From assembly GCA_903858055.1 (NCBI GenBank), contig CAIOHM010000262.1, forward strand, positions 1-5,277: a DNA stretch of 5,277 nucleotides, given 5' to 3'. The notes under the pieces were generated by a model that made no database searches, was not told the origin of the DNA, and was given only the letters and a program-made list of their open reading frames with translations. Below, one piece after another: positions 1 through 5,277 of the stretch (its first letter is position 1; the number at the start of each line of letters is the position of its first letter). The position numbers were made by a program, and so were the translations under genes. Source of the DNA: an uncultured delta proteobacterium. GTDB lineage: Bacteria > Myxococcota_A > Polyangia > Polyangiales > Polyangiaceae.

Positions 1-393
1 AACACGGAGATCGCGGAGCTGCGCGCGAACGAGAAGAACCCCATGGCCGTGAAGGGCGCCTTCGCGCGCGAGGTCATCACGCGCTTCCATTCGGCGGAAG
101 ACGCCGCGCGCGCCGAAGAAGAGTTCAAGTGCGTCTACTCGAACGACGCGGTGCCCGAGAACGTTCCGGTGTTCGAGTTCGCGACCGAGGGCGCGGGGCT
201 CTGGCTCCCGAAGGCGCTCGTCGAAGCGCAGCTCGTGAAGAGCACGAGCGACGGGCGTCGCCTCGTCGAACAAGGCGGCGTCGAGGTCGACGGGAGCCGC
301 GCCACGGACCCGAAGGCCACGCTCGCCGCGGGTGAGTACCTGCTGCGCGTAGGCTCGAAGAACCGCAAGTTCGCGCGCGTCGTCGTGCGCTGA
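1..393 (+). CDS. tyrS: Tyrosyl-tRNA synthetase, C-terminal part (5' end outside window)
   Basis: This frame is open from base 1 to a TGA at 391-393 and gives 130 residues without the N-terminus. The enzyme charges tRNA-Tyr with tyrosine in the cytoplasm. Residues about 14-31 (PMAVKGAFAREVITRFHS) match the conserved segment after the catalytic core in bacterial TyrRS, where the pattern is roughly 'A K..LA.EIV.RFH'. Residues about 67-130 form an S4-like RNA-binding domain: LPKALVEA, then STSDGRRLVEQGGVEVDG, then a GEYLLRVGSKNRKFARV tail. In TyrRS this domain contacts the tRNA. Family members are about 400-430 aa, so roughly 270-300 residues, including the HIGH and KMSKS signatures, lie upstream of the window. 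An ATG at 43 is internal (M15) and is not the start. The gene converges with the 159-aa minus-strand gene, with 52 bp between the stops. The identification is firm; nothing looks damaged. Confidence 0.93.
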   Translation, partial: NTEIAELRANEKNPMAVKGAFAREVITRFHSAEDAARAEEEFKCVYSNDAVPENVPVFEFATEGAGLWLPKALVEAQLVKSTSDGRRLVEQGGVEVDGSRATDPKATLAAGEYLLRVGSKNRKFARVVVR

Positions 394-415
394 ACCGGCC
401 GCACGAAGCGTCACC

Positions 416-447
416 GAGCGCGCGGCGGGCGATCGTCGCGCGCGCTC
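416..447. terminator. GC-only inverted repeat between convergent genes, possible bidirectional terminator
   Basis: GAGCGCGCG (416-424) is the exact reverse complement of CGCGCGCTC (439-447), leaving a 14-nt loop. It lies between the end of tyrS (393) and the stop codon of the minus-strand 159-aa gene, and its right arm overlaps that stop (446-448). The position suits a shared terminator. However, neither strand has a U-tract after the stem, so it is not a canonical intrinsic terminator. In DNA this rich in GC, a 9-bp repeat of alternating C and G could arise by chance. Confidence 0.3.
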
Positions 448-925
448 AACACGCCGCGCCGCCGGCAGGTGCGAGCATGCGGAAGCCGACCCCAAGGAGC
501 ACGTCGTCGTCGCGCACCACCAAGGCGCCGTAGCGGCACTTCTCCGCCAGCGTCACTTCGACGAGCTCGCCGTCGAGCGACGCCATCACGCGCTGCCCCT
601 CGGCGAGCGAGGCGAAGATCGTGATGTCGCTCGCGACGGCTCGCAGCGTCGTCGGCACCTCCCCCGCGAAGCTCGAGGCCGCGTCTTCGTGCACGCGGCG
701 CACGGTGCCCGCCCCGACCCACACGTCGACGCGGTCGTTCGCGTGCGCGAGGATCACCCCCGCGAGCGGTTCGCCGCCTGCGACGATGCCGACGACCTCA
801 CCCACGCGCGCGCCGGTGCTCACTCGTCCGCCGAGGCGCTTTCGCACTTCGTCCACGCGCGGCGTCCTCGGAAGATCGGGCACGTCGCGAAAGAGCGGGA
901 GGCTTCGCTGCAAGCGCTGGGTCAT
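446..925 (-). CDS. Unrecognised 159-aa protein, third gene of the RNase J unit
   Basis: I do not recognise this protein family. The product is soluble in appearance: no signal peptide and no hydrophobic stretch long enough for a membrane segment. The N-terminus (about 1-30) is proline- and arginine-rich and probably extended. Two later segments look like small beta-rich barrels: about 33-78 (GRV...GEVVGIV...GVILAH...VDVWVGAGTVRRV) and about 108-151 (LAEGQRVMASLDG, VTLAEKCRYGALVV, then VLLGVGFRML). The second ends in a compact EKCRYGALV...GVGFR pattern that looks like conserved sequence. An SH3- or Tudor-like fold for the two repeats is my inference only. The ATG at 925 has GGAG just upstream but only 2 nt away, which is short for a ribosome site. 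It begins 30 bp after the RNase J stop on the same strand, so co-transcription is likely. The reading frame is supported by GC-rich third positions and by operon placement. Confidence 0.72.
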   Translation of the reverse strand: MTQRLQRSLPLFRDVPDLPRTPRVDEVRKRLGGRVSTGARVGEVVGIVAGGEPLAGVILAHANDRVDVWVGAGTVRRVHEDAASSFAGEVPTTLRAVASDITIFASLAEGQRVMASLDGELVEVTLAEKCRYGALVVRDDDVLLGVGFRMLAPAGGAAC

Positions 926-955
926 GGCTCCAGTGTAGCGCGCGATCGCGGTTCG

Positions 956-2605
956 TCAGCCGCTGGCAATGACCTCGAGATGCACCGTGGGGCGATACCC
1001 CGCGACGCGCTGAATGGCTCGGCGCACGGCGCGCTGCACCCCTTCGCGCGTCTCGGGATCGAGCTTGCGTCGCCCCTCGCGCGACGCCGTCGCAAGCGCC
1101 AGCCGCATCTCCTCCTTCGCGCGAACGGCGGCCTCGTGCTCCATCGCCGCGGAACCGAAGACGCCGCGCGAGACGAGCACGAGCTCCGCAGCGCTCGGGC
1201 CCGCAACCGGCACGTGGAGGATCGCCACGACGAGCCCCTCCGCCGCGAGCAAGCGCCGATCTTCGAGGAGCTGTTCGGCGACCTCTCGCCCGTGAGCGCG
1301 CCACGTGCGTCCGATCTCCTCGCGGCCGTCGAGGCGCAAGCGCGTGCCGTCGAAGCGAAGCCAATCGCCGTCTTCGGCCACCGCCACGGAGGAGACGCCT
1401 TCCGCACGGGCGATGCGCGCGTGCTTTTCGAGGTGCAAGCGCGTACCGTGCAGCGGCAGGAACGCGCGCGGCAACGTCTCTTGGATCATGCGGCGCTGGT
1501 CGGGCGCGTTCGCGTGGCCCGAGGCGTGGAGCAGCGGGTCGTCGCTCGCGGTGATCACCTCGATGCCTTGCCGGAGCAGGCCGCCGATCATCTCCGTGAC
1601 CGGGAGCTCGTGCCCCGGGATGACGCGGCTCGAGAGAAGCACGGTGTCGCCGCCTTGGAGGCGCACCTGGTGGTGATCGTCACGCGCGAGGCGCTGAAGC
1701 GCGGAGAACTCCTCCGCTTGCGTGCCCGTCGCCACCGCGAGCCACTCGCTTCGCTTCAGCTCCCCGATGCGGTCCGCGGGCCAGAGCAGCTCCTCGGGCC
1801 ACGGCAGGTACCCGAGCTTACGTGCAACCTGCAAGTGATTCACGATGCTGCGACCGAGCGGCACGATGCGGCGACCCGTCGCCTTCGCGATGCGACCTAG
1901 CCTGCGGAGGCGCACCGTGTTCGACGCGAACATGCCGAGCACGACGCCGCCCGTAAGCTTCGCGATGACGCTCTCGAGCCGCTCGGCCACCTCGCCTTCC
2001 CCGACGACGTCGCCCTCGACCTGTACGTTCGTCGAGTCGCTCATGAGGAGCGCGACGCCCTCTTTTCCGAGCGCACGGAAGCGCGCGACGTCGAGCTGCT
2101 CGGTGGGAGCGACCGTCCCGTCGAAGCGGAAGTCGCCCGTGTGCACCACGGTGCCGGCGCGCGTGCGGAACGCGAAGGCGAGCGAGTCGGCGATCGAGTG
2201 CGCGACGCGGATGGCCTCGAGATCGAACGAGCCCAGGCGCTTGCGTGACCCCGGTACGATCTCCTCGGCGTCGAGATCGTGAAGAATCTCGTGCTCGCGG
2301 CGGCGGCTCTTCAGGAGCTCGATCGCATACGGGGGCCCGTAGACCGGGAGGTCGAAGCGCTCGAGGAGGTAGGGCACGGCGCCGATGTGATCTTCGTGGC
2401 CGTGCGTGAGCACGAGGCCCTTGATGCGACCCTCGTAGGGCTCGAGGACCGAAAAGTCCGGGTGCACGACGTCGAGGCCAAAGCCGCGGGCGTCGAAGCT
2501 GACCCCCGCATCGACGAGCAGCACGTCGCCGTCTTGCTCGAGCGCGAGGCAGTTCATGCCCACTTCGCCGAGGCCGCCGAGCGGAAGGATTCGAAGATCA
2601 CTCAC
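956..2605 (-). CDS. rnj: Ribonuclease J (metallo-beta-lactamase/beta-CASP RNase)
   Basis: RNase J is a zinc-dependent 5'-3' exo- and endoribonuclease that matures and degrades RNA in the cytoplasm. From the GTG at 2605 the product is 549 aa, close to the usual ~550. Visible motifs are: LPLGGLGEVGMN near residue 10; HGHEDH at H68, H70, D72 and H73; the metal ligands H136 (VAHSIADS) and D158 (HTGDFRFD); SDSTN at 189-193; FASN at 227-230 opening the beta-CASP domain; HASGH at 360-364; and H386 in PLHGT. A C-terminal domain follows from about 435. All expected metal ligands are present, so it should be catalytic. Several neighbouring motifs depart from the family norm: GTQAE for GSQGE, SSRVIPGHE for SSSPIPGNE, and HGT for HGE. 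I chose GTG 2605 because GGTGA lies 5 nt upstream and the conserved fold starts immediately after it. An ATG at 2635 (559 aa) is the alternative. Confidence 0.93.
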   Translation of the reverse strand: MSDLRILPLGGLGEVGMNCLALEQDGDVLLVDAGVSFDARGFGLDVVHPDFSVLEPYEGRIKGLVLTHGHEDHIGAVPYLLERFDLPVYGPPYAIELLKSRRREHEILHDLDAEEIVPGSRKRLGSFDLEAIRVAHSIADSLAFAFRTRAGTVVHTGDFRFDGTVAPTEQLDVARFRALGKEGVALLMSDSTNVQVEGDVVGEGEVAERLESVIAKLTGGVVLGMFASNTVRLRRLGRIAKATGRRIVPLGRSIVNHLQVARKLGYLPWPEELLWPADRIGELKRSEWLAVATGTQAEEFSALQRLARDDHHQVRLQGGDTVLLSSRVIPGHELPVTEMIGGLLRQGIEVITASDDPLLHASGHANAPDQRRMIQETLPRAFLPLHGTRLHLEKHARIARAEGVSSVAVAEDGDWLRFDGTRLRLDGREEIGRTWRAHGREVAEQLLEDRRLLAAEGLVVAILHVPVAGPSAAELVLVSRGVFGSAAMEHEAAVRAKEEMRLALATASREGRRKLDPETREGVQRAVRRAIQRVAGYRPTVHLEVIASG

Positions 2606-2615
2606 GGCGCTCACC
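2606..2615 (-). promoter_or_regulatory. Ribosome binding site that decides the RNase J start
   Basis: On the minus strand GGTGA (2615-2611) is followed by GCGCC and then GTG at 2605. The alternative ATG at 2635 has only a weak TGGG before it and would add ten residues rich in Pro, Ala and Val ahead of the conserved SDLRILPLGG. The case for the shorter protein is reasonable but not decisive. Confidence 0.42.
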
Positions 2616-2644
2616 GTACGTGGTGCCGGCGGCATTGCCCAGCA

Positions 2645-3715
2645 TCAGGTACCGGCCACGAGCGCACGCAGCGCGCCTTCGAGCACGGGCAGCCCCTCAC
2701 GCAGACGTTCGAGGGGCGCGGTCCACGAAAGACGCAGGCCCCGCGGGTCGCCGAAGAACACGCCCGGTGACGCGACCAGACCAAGCTCCGCCGCCCAACG
2801 TACGACCGCCGCGCGCACGTCACGACCTTCGGGGACGCGCACCCAAACGTACGGCCCGCTCGGCGGCTCGTGAACCTCGAGCCCGGGAATGCTCCTCACG
2901 CACGCGAGCACGAGGGCACGGCGCTCGGGGAGCGTCGCGCGGAGCTCGCGCGCGAGCGTGGGCACTTGGCGCAGCACCTCGCGCGCTTCGAGGGCCCAGT
3001 GAAGTGGGAGTTCCCCCACCGCGCGCACGACCGCTTCGTCGACGCGCGGCCGCTCGCCTTCCGGCACGACGACCCACCCCACGCGGTACGGGCCAAGGCC
3101 GTACGCCTTCGTGAGGCTGCCGATCGCCCAGGCGTTCGGGTGCAGATCCCTCCCCTGCCCTGGCCACGTGCCGTCGTCGTTCACGTAGCGATCGAAGGGC
3201 GCGTAGACCTCGTCGACGAGCACCGTGCCTGCGAACGACGCGAGCGCCGCGCGAAGGACCTCGGGCTTCGTCCGCGCACCCGTCGGGTTGTGTGGCTCCG
3301 CGAAGACGAGCGTGCGCGCCTCCGCCATCACGGGGGCGAGCGCACCGGCGGAGAGCTCGAACGAGTCGTGCGCGTCACGGGCGAAGCGGCGCGAGCTTCC
3401 GCCTTCGAAGGCGAGACGAAGGGGCTCGTAGATGGGCGCTTCGAGCGCGACCGTGCCCTCGCGCAGACACGCCGCGGCGACCGCCATCGCTTGCGAGGTC
3501 CCGAGGCAGGGCACCACCTCGGCTGCGGGTCGCCCGAGAAACGCGGCGAGCTCGTCGCGCAGCGCCTCGAGCGCCGTGAGCGGCGTGTAGGCTCCCCTGC
3601 CCTCTCCCCGCGGCGAAACGAACGCGCGGGGCGTCTGTTCGCCGGAGAGCGCGAAGTCGTGACGCGCGCGACCGAAGTGCGCGCGCGCGAAGGCGAGGTA
3701 GTTCCCGGGTGCCAT
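2645..3715 (-). CDS. PLP-dependent aminotransferase, fold type I (class I/II), substrate unknown
   Basis: The protein is predicted to transfer amino groups using pyridoxal phosphate in the cytoplasm. Numbered from the ATG at 3715 (356 aa), the fold-type I landmarks are in order: a cofactor phosphate loop GTSQAM (72-77), Y96 in APIYEP for ring stacking, the NPTG signature (N143-G146), DEVY (D168-Y171), the Schiff-base lysine K203 in SLTKAYGLG, R211 in YRVGW, and a C-terminal arginine R328 in LRLSW that would bind the substrate carboxylate. The core is complete. At about 356 aa it is shorter than aspartate aminotransferases (about 400), mainly at the N-terminus. A histidinol-phosphate-aminotransferase-like or pathway-specific enzyme is possible; I cannot name the substrate. 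A GTG at 3718 directly precedes the ATG and could be the start instead; neither has a clear ribosome site. Its stop lies 39 bp before the RNase J GTG (9 bp before the ATG), which suggests an operon. Confidence 0.88.
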   Translation of the reverse strand: MAPGNYLAFARAHFGRARHDFALSGEQTPRAFVSPRGEGRGAYTPLTALEALRDELAAFLGRPAAEVVPCLGTSQAMAVAAACLREGTVALEAPIYEPLRLAFEGGSSRRFARDAHDSFELSAGALAPVMAEARTLVFAEPHNPTGARTKPEVLRAALASFAGTVLVDEVYAPFDRYVNDDGTWPGQGRDLHPNAWAIGSLTKAYGLGPYRVGWVVVPEGERPRVDEAVVRAVGELPLHWALEAREVLRQVPTLARELRATLPERRALVLACVRSIPGLEVHEPPSGPYVWVRVPEGRDVRAAVVRWAAELGLVASPGVFFGDPRGLRLSWTAPLERLREGLPVLEGALRALVAGT

Positions 3716-3766
3716 CACGGATCGTTCGTCGCGCGAAGGCGGGCTTTGTTCAAGGTGCTTCGGAAC

Positions 3767-3794
3767 GAAAAGGCCGCCTCGCGGGAGACGGCCT
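3767..3794 (-). terminator. Intrinsic terminator after the cold-shock gene
   Basis: Read on the minus strand, AGGCCGTCTC (3794-3785) pairs with GAGGCGGCCT (3780-3771) as a 10-bp stem with one T-G wobble and a CCGC tetraloop. The transcript then has UUUU, counting the last stem base, before C at 3767. It lies about 40 bp after the csp stop. It should isolate csp from the aminotransferase-RNase J unit, which therefore probably has its own promoter in the 48 bp between 3719 and 3766, although I see no convincing one there. Confidence 0.85.
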
Positions 3795-3835
3795 CGGGCC
3801 CTTGCGGCGTGCGGGCGCCGGCGAGACGGCGCGCG

Positions 3836-4039
3836 TCAGATCGGTCGGACGTTCTGCGCCTGGAGACCTTTCGGTCCCTTCGCGAGCTCGAACTCCACGC
3901 GGCGACCTTCGTCGACGGTGCGGTAGCCGTCCATCATGAGCGCGCTGTGGTGACAGAAGACGTCCTCACCACCTTCGTCGCTGACGATGAAGCCAAAACC
4001 CTTCGACGCGTTGAACCACTTGACCGAACCGGTTGCCAT
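3836..4039 (-). CDS. Cold-shock domain protein (CspA family)
   Basis: This is a 67-residue single cold-shock domain, the usual length for the family. It is a small five-stranded OB-fold protein that binds single-stranded RNA or DNA and keeps mRNA unstructured, commonly at low temperature or in stationary phase. It opens with MATGSVKWFN, carries RNP1 as KGFGFI (residues 13-18) and RNP2 as VFCHHS (27-32), and ends in QAQNVRPI. The aromatic and basic nucleic-acid-binding residues W8, F15, F17, F28 and H30 are present. RNP2 has Cys where enterobacterial proteins usually have Val (VFVHFS). The start is the ATG at 4039: GAGG lies 8 nt upstream and the cold-shock domain begins there. An ATG at 4057 in the same frame would add six residues overlapping the ribosome site and is unlikely. 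The gene is monocistronic and closed by its own terminator. A number for the gene (cspA, cspB and so on) cannot be assigned. Confidence 0.95.
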   Translation of the reverse strand: MATGSVKWFNASKGFGFIVSDEGGEDVFCHHSALMMDGYRTVDEGRRVEFELAKGPKGLQAQNVRPI

Positions 4040-4041
4040 TG

Positions 4042-4063
4042 AATGAACCTCGAGCAATGAACC
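4042..4063 (-). repeat. Short direct repeat in the csp leader, overlapping its ribosome site
   Basis: On the minus strand GGTTCATT occurs twice with a 14-nt period, at 4063-4056 and 4049-4042. The downstream copy overlaps the GAGG ribosome binding site (4051-4048), which lies 8 nt before the ATG at 4039. The GAGG is the clearest Shine-Dalgarno in the window. The repeat itself may be chance or a binding site for a protein or small RNA. Confidence 0.5.
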
Positions 4064-4086
4064 CGCATTCGACGCGAGCGCGCGCG

Positions 4087-4116
4087 AAGCTAGGCTTTTC
4101 TCGGCATGCGCCGCAA
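4087..4116 (-). promoter_or_regulatory. Tentative csp promoter
   Basis: On the minus strand TTGCGG (4116-4111) and TAGCTT (4092-4087) are separated by 18 nt, a permissible -35/-10 spacing. Each matches three of six sigma-70 consensus bases. Transcription would begin near 4080 and give a leader of about 40 nt, shorter than the long leaders of enterobacterial cspA. This is a weak match in the only place a csp promoter can be expected. No plus-strand promoter for zapA stands out in this gap. Confidence 0.25.
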
Positions 4117-4134
4117 GCGTCTTCCCAGGCGCAT
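4102..4134. repeat. Inverted repeats in the csp/zapA divergent region
   Basis: ATGCGCC (4106-4112) and GGCGCAT (4128-4134) are exact reverse complements with a 15-nt loop. A smaller pair, CGGC (4102-4105) and GCCG (4110-4113), overlaps the left arm, so the two structures exclude each other. They lie between the divergent csp and zapA genes, where an operator would be expected. No known regulator motif is recognisable. Confidence 0.35.
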
Positions 4135-4175
4135 TTCTCCAACGCCGGTCCGCGCCACTCTGTTACGTTCCACGC

Positions 4176-4469
4176 GTGTCGCGACGGGTGGAGCTCACGG
4201 TAGGCAGGCAGGTGCTGCGGCTTTCGACCACAGCGCCCGACGAACACTTGGTGGAGCTCGTCTCCCTGGTCGAGGCGAAGCTCGCTTCCACGGGCGGTGC
4301 CCAGCGGCAGAACCTCGCCGAGGCGGCGCTCATGGCGGCCCTCGCCCTCGCCGACGAGCTCGTCGCCGAGCGCGGCCGTCGTTCGCAGATCGAGCATCGC
4401 GCACGCGAGACCGTGATCGCCGCCATCGCCCGCGTCGACGAAGCGATCTCCCACGTCGACGCGCGCTGA
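4176..4469 (+). CDS. zapA: Cell division protein ZapA-like
   Basis: ZapA binds FtsZ in the cytoplasm and promotes bundling of its filaments in the division ring. The 97-aa product matches the family in size and layout. It has an N-terminal beta-hairpin (VELTVGRQVLRLST, residues 5-18), a first helix (about 22-38, PDEHLVELVSLVEAKLAS), and a long C-terminal helix from about 44 containing the typical hydrophobic AALMAALALADELVAE stretch, which in ZapA runs into a coiled-coil dimer or tetramer arm. The start is GTG at 4176. The preceding bases show no Shine-Dalgarno, and a second GTG at 4188 is possible but would cut the first strand. It is divergent from csp, 136 bp away, and 7 bp upstream of bioF. 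The assignment rests on overall pattern, because ZapA proteins have low sequence identity. Confidence 0.82.
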   Translation: MSRRVELTVGRQVLRLSTTAPDEHLVELVSLVEAKLASTGGAQRQNLAEAALMAALALADELVAERGRRSQIEHRARETVIAAIARVDEAISHVDAR

Positions 4470-4471
4470 GG
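4468..4471 (+). promoter_or_regulatory. bioF ribosome site overlapping the zapA stop codon
   Basis: GAGG at 4468-4471 lies 5 nt before the GTG at 4477 and shares two bases with the zapA TGA (4467-4469). This arrangement favours translational coupling of the two genes and supports the GTG as the true bioF start. Confidence 0.6.
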
Positions 4472-4476
4472 CGTCC

Positions 4477-5277
4477 GTGAGCTCGCCGAAGAGCCTCGCG
4501 TTTCTCGAGGTCGCGCTCGCGGACCTCGAGGCGGCATCGGCACGGCGCGTGCGTCGCGCGCGGGCGGGGGAGGGGCTCGTCGATCTCTCGTCGAACGATT
4601 ACCTCGGCCTCGCGCGGCGAACGGAGGGGCACGCGGGCGTGTTCGGCGCGGGGGCGTCGCGCCTCGTCACCGGCGACTGCGCATCCCACGAGGACCTCGA
4701 GCGGGACCTCGCGCGGTGGCTCGGCCTCGACGACGCGCTCGTCTTCAGCTCGGGCTACGCCGCGAACGTCGGCACGGTCTCAGCCCTCGTCGGCGCCGGC
4801 GATCTCGTCGTGAGCGATGCCTTGAACCACGCCTCGATCATCGACGGCTGCCGCCTCGCGCGCGCGCAGGTCGTGGTGGTGCCACACCTCGCCGTGGACG
4901 CCGTCGATCACGCTCTTCGCACCCATGCGCACCGTCGCGCGCTCGTCGTCACCGAGTCCTGGTTTTCCATGGACGCGGACACGCCGAACCTCGCCGCGCT
5001 GCGCGCAGTCTGCGACGCGCACGACGCCATGCTCATGGTCGACGAGGCCCACGCCCTCGGCGTCTTCGGGCCGGAGGGCAGGGGTCTGTGCGCCGCGGCG
5101 GGGGTCACGCCCGACATCTTCGTCGGGACCTTTGGGAAGGCGTTTGGCGGGGCAGGGGCGTTCGTGGCAGGGAGCGACGCCCTCCTCGATTGGCTGTGGA
5201 ATCGCGCGCGCTCCTTCGTGTTCTCCACGGGGGTGCCTCCGGTGATCGCCGACGTGCTTCGCGAGCGGCTCGGCCTC
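4477..5277 (+). CDS. bioF: 8-amino-7-oxononanoate synthase, N-terminal two thirds (3' end outside window)
   Basis: BioF is a PLP enzyme that condenses pimeloyl-ACP or pimeloyl-CoA with L-alanine to give 8-amino-7-oxononanoate, the first step in building the biotin rings. The window holds 267 codons with no stop; the family is about 380-400 aa, so roughly 120 residues are missing. Seen in order: SSNDYLGLA (residues 39-47), GAGASRLVTGD (58-68), SSGYAANVG (91-99), LNHASI with the PLP-stacking H118 (116-121), TESWFSMDAD (159-168), DEAHALG (189-195, D189 and H192 contact the cofactor), the Schiff-base lysine K221 in TFGKAFGGAGAF, and FSTGVPP near the edge. All key residues are present. Other alpha-oxoamine synthases (2-amino-3-ketobutyrate CoA ligase, 5-aminolevulinate synthase, serine palmitoyltransferase) share this core, but the ASRLVTGD and FSTGVPP contexts fit BioF best. 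The start is GTG 4477, with a Shine-Dalgarno overlapping the zapA stop. No other biotin gene is visible here. Confidence 0.9.
   Translation, partial: MSSPKSLAFLEVALADLEAASARRVRRARAGEGLVDLSSNDYLGLARRTEGHAGVFGAGASRLVTGDCASHEDLERDLARWLGLDDALVFSSGYAANVGTVSALVGAGDLVVSDALNHASIIDGCRLARAQVVVVPHLAVDAVDHALRTHAHRRALVVTESWFSMDADTPNLAALRAVCDAHDAMLMVDEAHALGVFGPEGRGLCAAAGVTPDIFVGTFGKAFGGAGAFVAGSDALLDWLWNRARSFVFSTGVPPVIADVLRERLGL

Noticed and set aside
689..1900. A 403-codon open frame on the plus strand, opposite the 159-aa gene and RNase J.
   Set aside because: Its translation is Arg-, Ala- and His-rich without recognisable motifs, and it lies antisense to a clear RNase J. Long mirror frames are expected opposite GC-rich coding sequence.
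2870..4042. A 390-codon open frame on the plus strand, opposite the aminotransferase and csp.
   Set aside because: It covers two well-identified minus-strand genes and the csp terminator, and its product is charged low-complexity sequence. It is a GC-bias artefact.
4040..4057. Upstream ATG at 4057 giving a 73-aa cold-shock protein.
   Set aside because: The extra MLEVHS would be encoded by the ribosome-site region itself. The family starts at MATGSVKWF, and GAGG is well spaced for the ATG at 4039.
3966..4454. A 162-codon minus-strand frame opposite zapA and crossing the divergent gap into csp.
   Set aside because: It overlaps the csp coding region in another frame and the zapA gene in antisense, and shows no family motif.
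4106..4480. A 124-codon plus-strand frame overlapping zapA.
   Set aside because: The product is almost all Arg, Ala and Gly. The zapA frame has the expected fold pattern and is coupled to bioF.
4477..5277. Alternative identity of bioF as 2-amino-3-ketobutyrate CoA ligase or 5-aminolevulinate synthase.
   Set aside because: The shared PLP core cannot exclude them completely, but the ASRLVTGD and FSTGVPP motifs and the short N-terminus fit BioF better. The missing C-terminus would settle it.
1..5277. Mobile elements, CRISPR arrays, tRNA or rRNA genes and toxin-antitoxin pairs.
   Set aside because: No terminal repeats, transposase motifs, regularly spaced repeats, tRNA-like T-loop signatures or small gene pairs were seen; coding density and composition are even throughout.

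Overview
The window is GC-rich chromosomal DNA, with third codon positions almost always G or C, GTG starts and short gaps between genes. Together with a cold-shock protein carrying an FCHHS-type RNP2 motif and an RNase J in an apparently Gram-negative-type gene set, this suggests a delta-proteobacterial/Myxococcota (Polyangia-like) genome. That assignment is an inference from composition and protein character; no marker gene proves it. I see no mobile element, tRNA, rRNA or CRISPR array, and no stretch longer than 300 bases lacks a gene.

Layout. (1) 1-393, plus strand: the last 130 codons of a tyrosyl-tRNA synthetase, ending in its S4 RNA-binding domain. (2) About 416-447: a GC-only inverted repeat between two convergent genes. 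(3) 3715 down to 446, minus strand: a compact three-gene unit in the order PLP-dependent aminotransferase, ribonuclease J, unrecognised 159-aa protein. The gaps are 39 bp (9 bp with the earlier RNase J start) and 30 bp. (4) 4039-3836, minus strand: a monocistronic cold-shock protein closed by a good intrinsic terminator at 3767-3794, which separates it from the aminotransferase unit. (5) 4040-4175: a divergent intergenic region with a small direct repeat, a hairpin-forming repeat and a tentative csp promoter. (6) 4176-5277, plus strand: a ZapA-like cell-division protein followed after 7 bp by bioF (8-amino-7-oxononanoate synthase), which runs off the right edge.

Functionally this is mostly housekeeping: translation (TyrS), RNA decay and processing (RNase J), RNA chaperoning (Csp), division (ZapA) and biotin synthesis (BioF). 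The two less defined pieces are the aminotransferase, whose substrate cannot be read from sequence, and the 159-aa protein encoded just after RNase J. I found no clear sign of a new multi-gene system. The points most worth following are the 159-aa protein, the divergent active-site-adjacent motifs of RNase J, and the zapA-bioF coupling.
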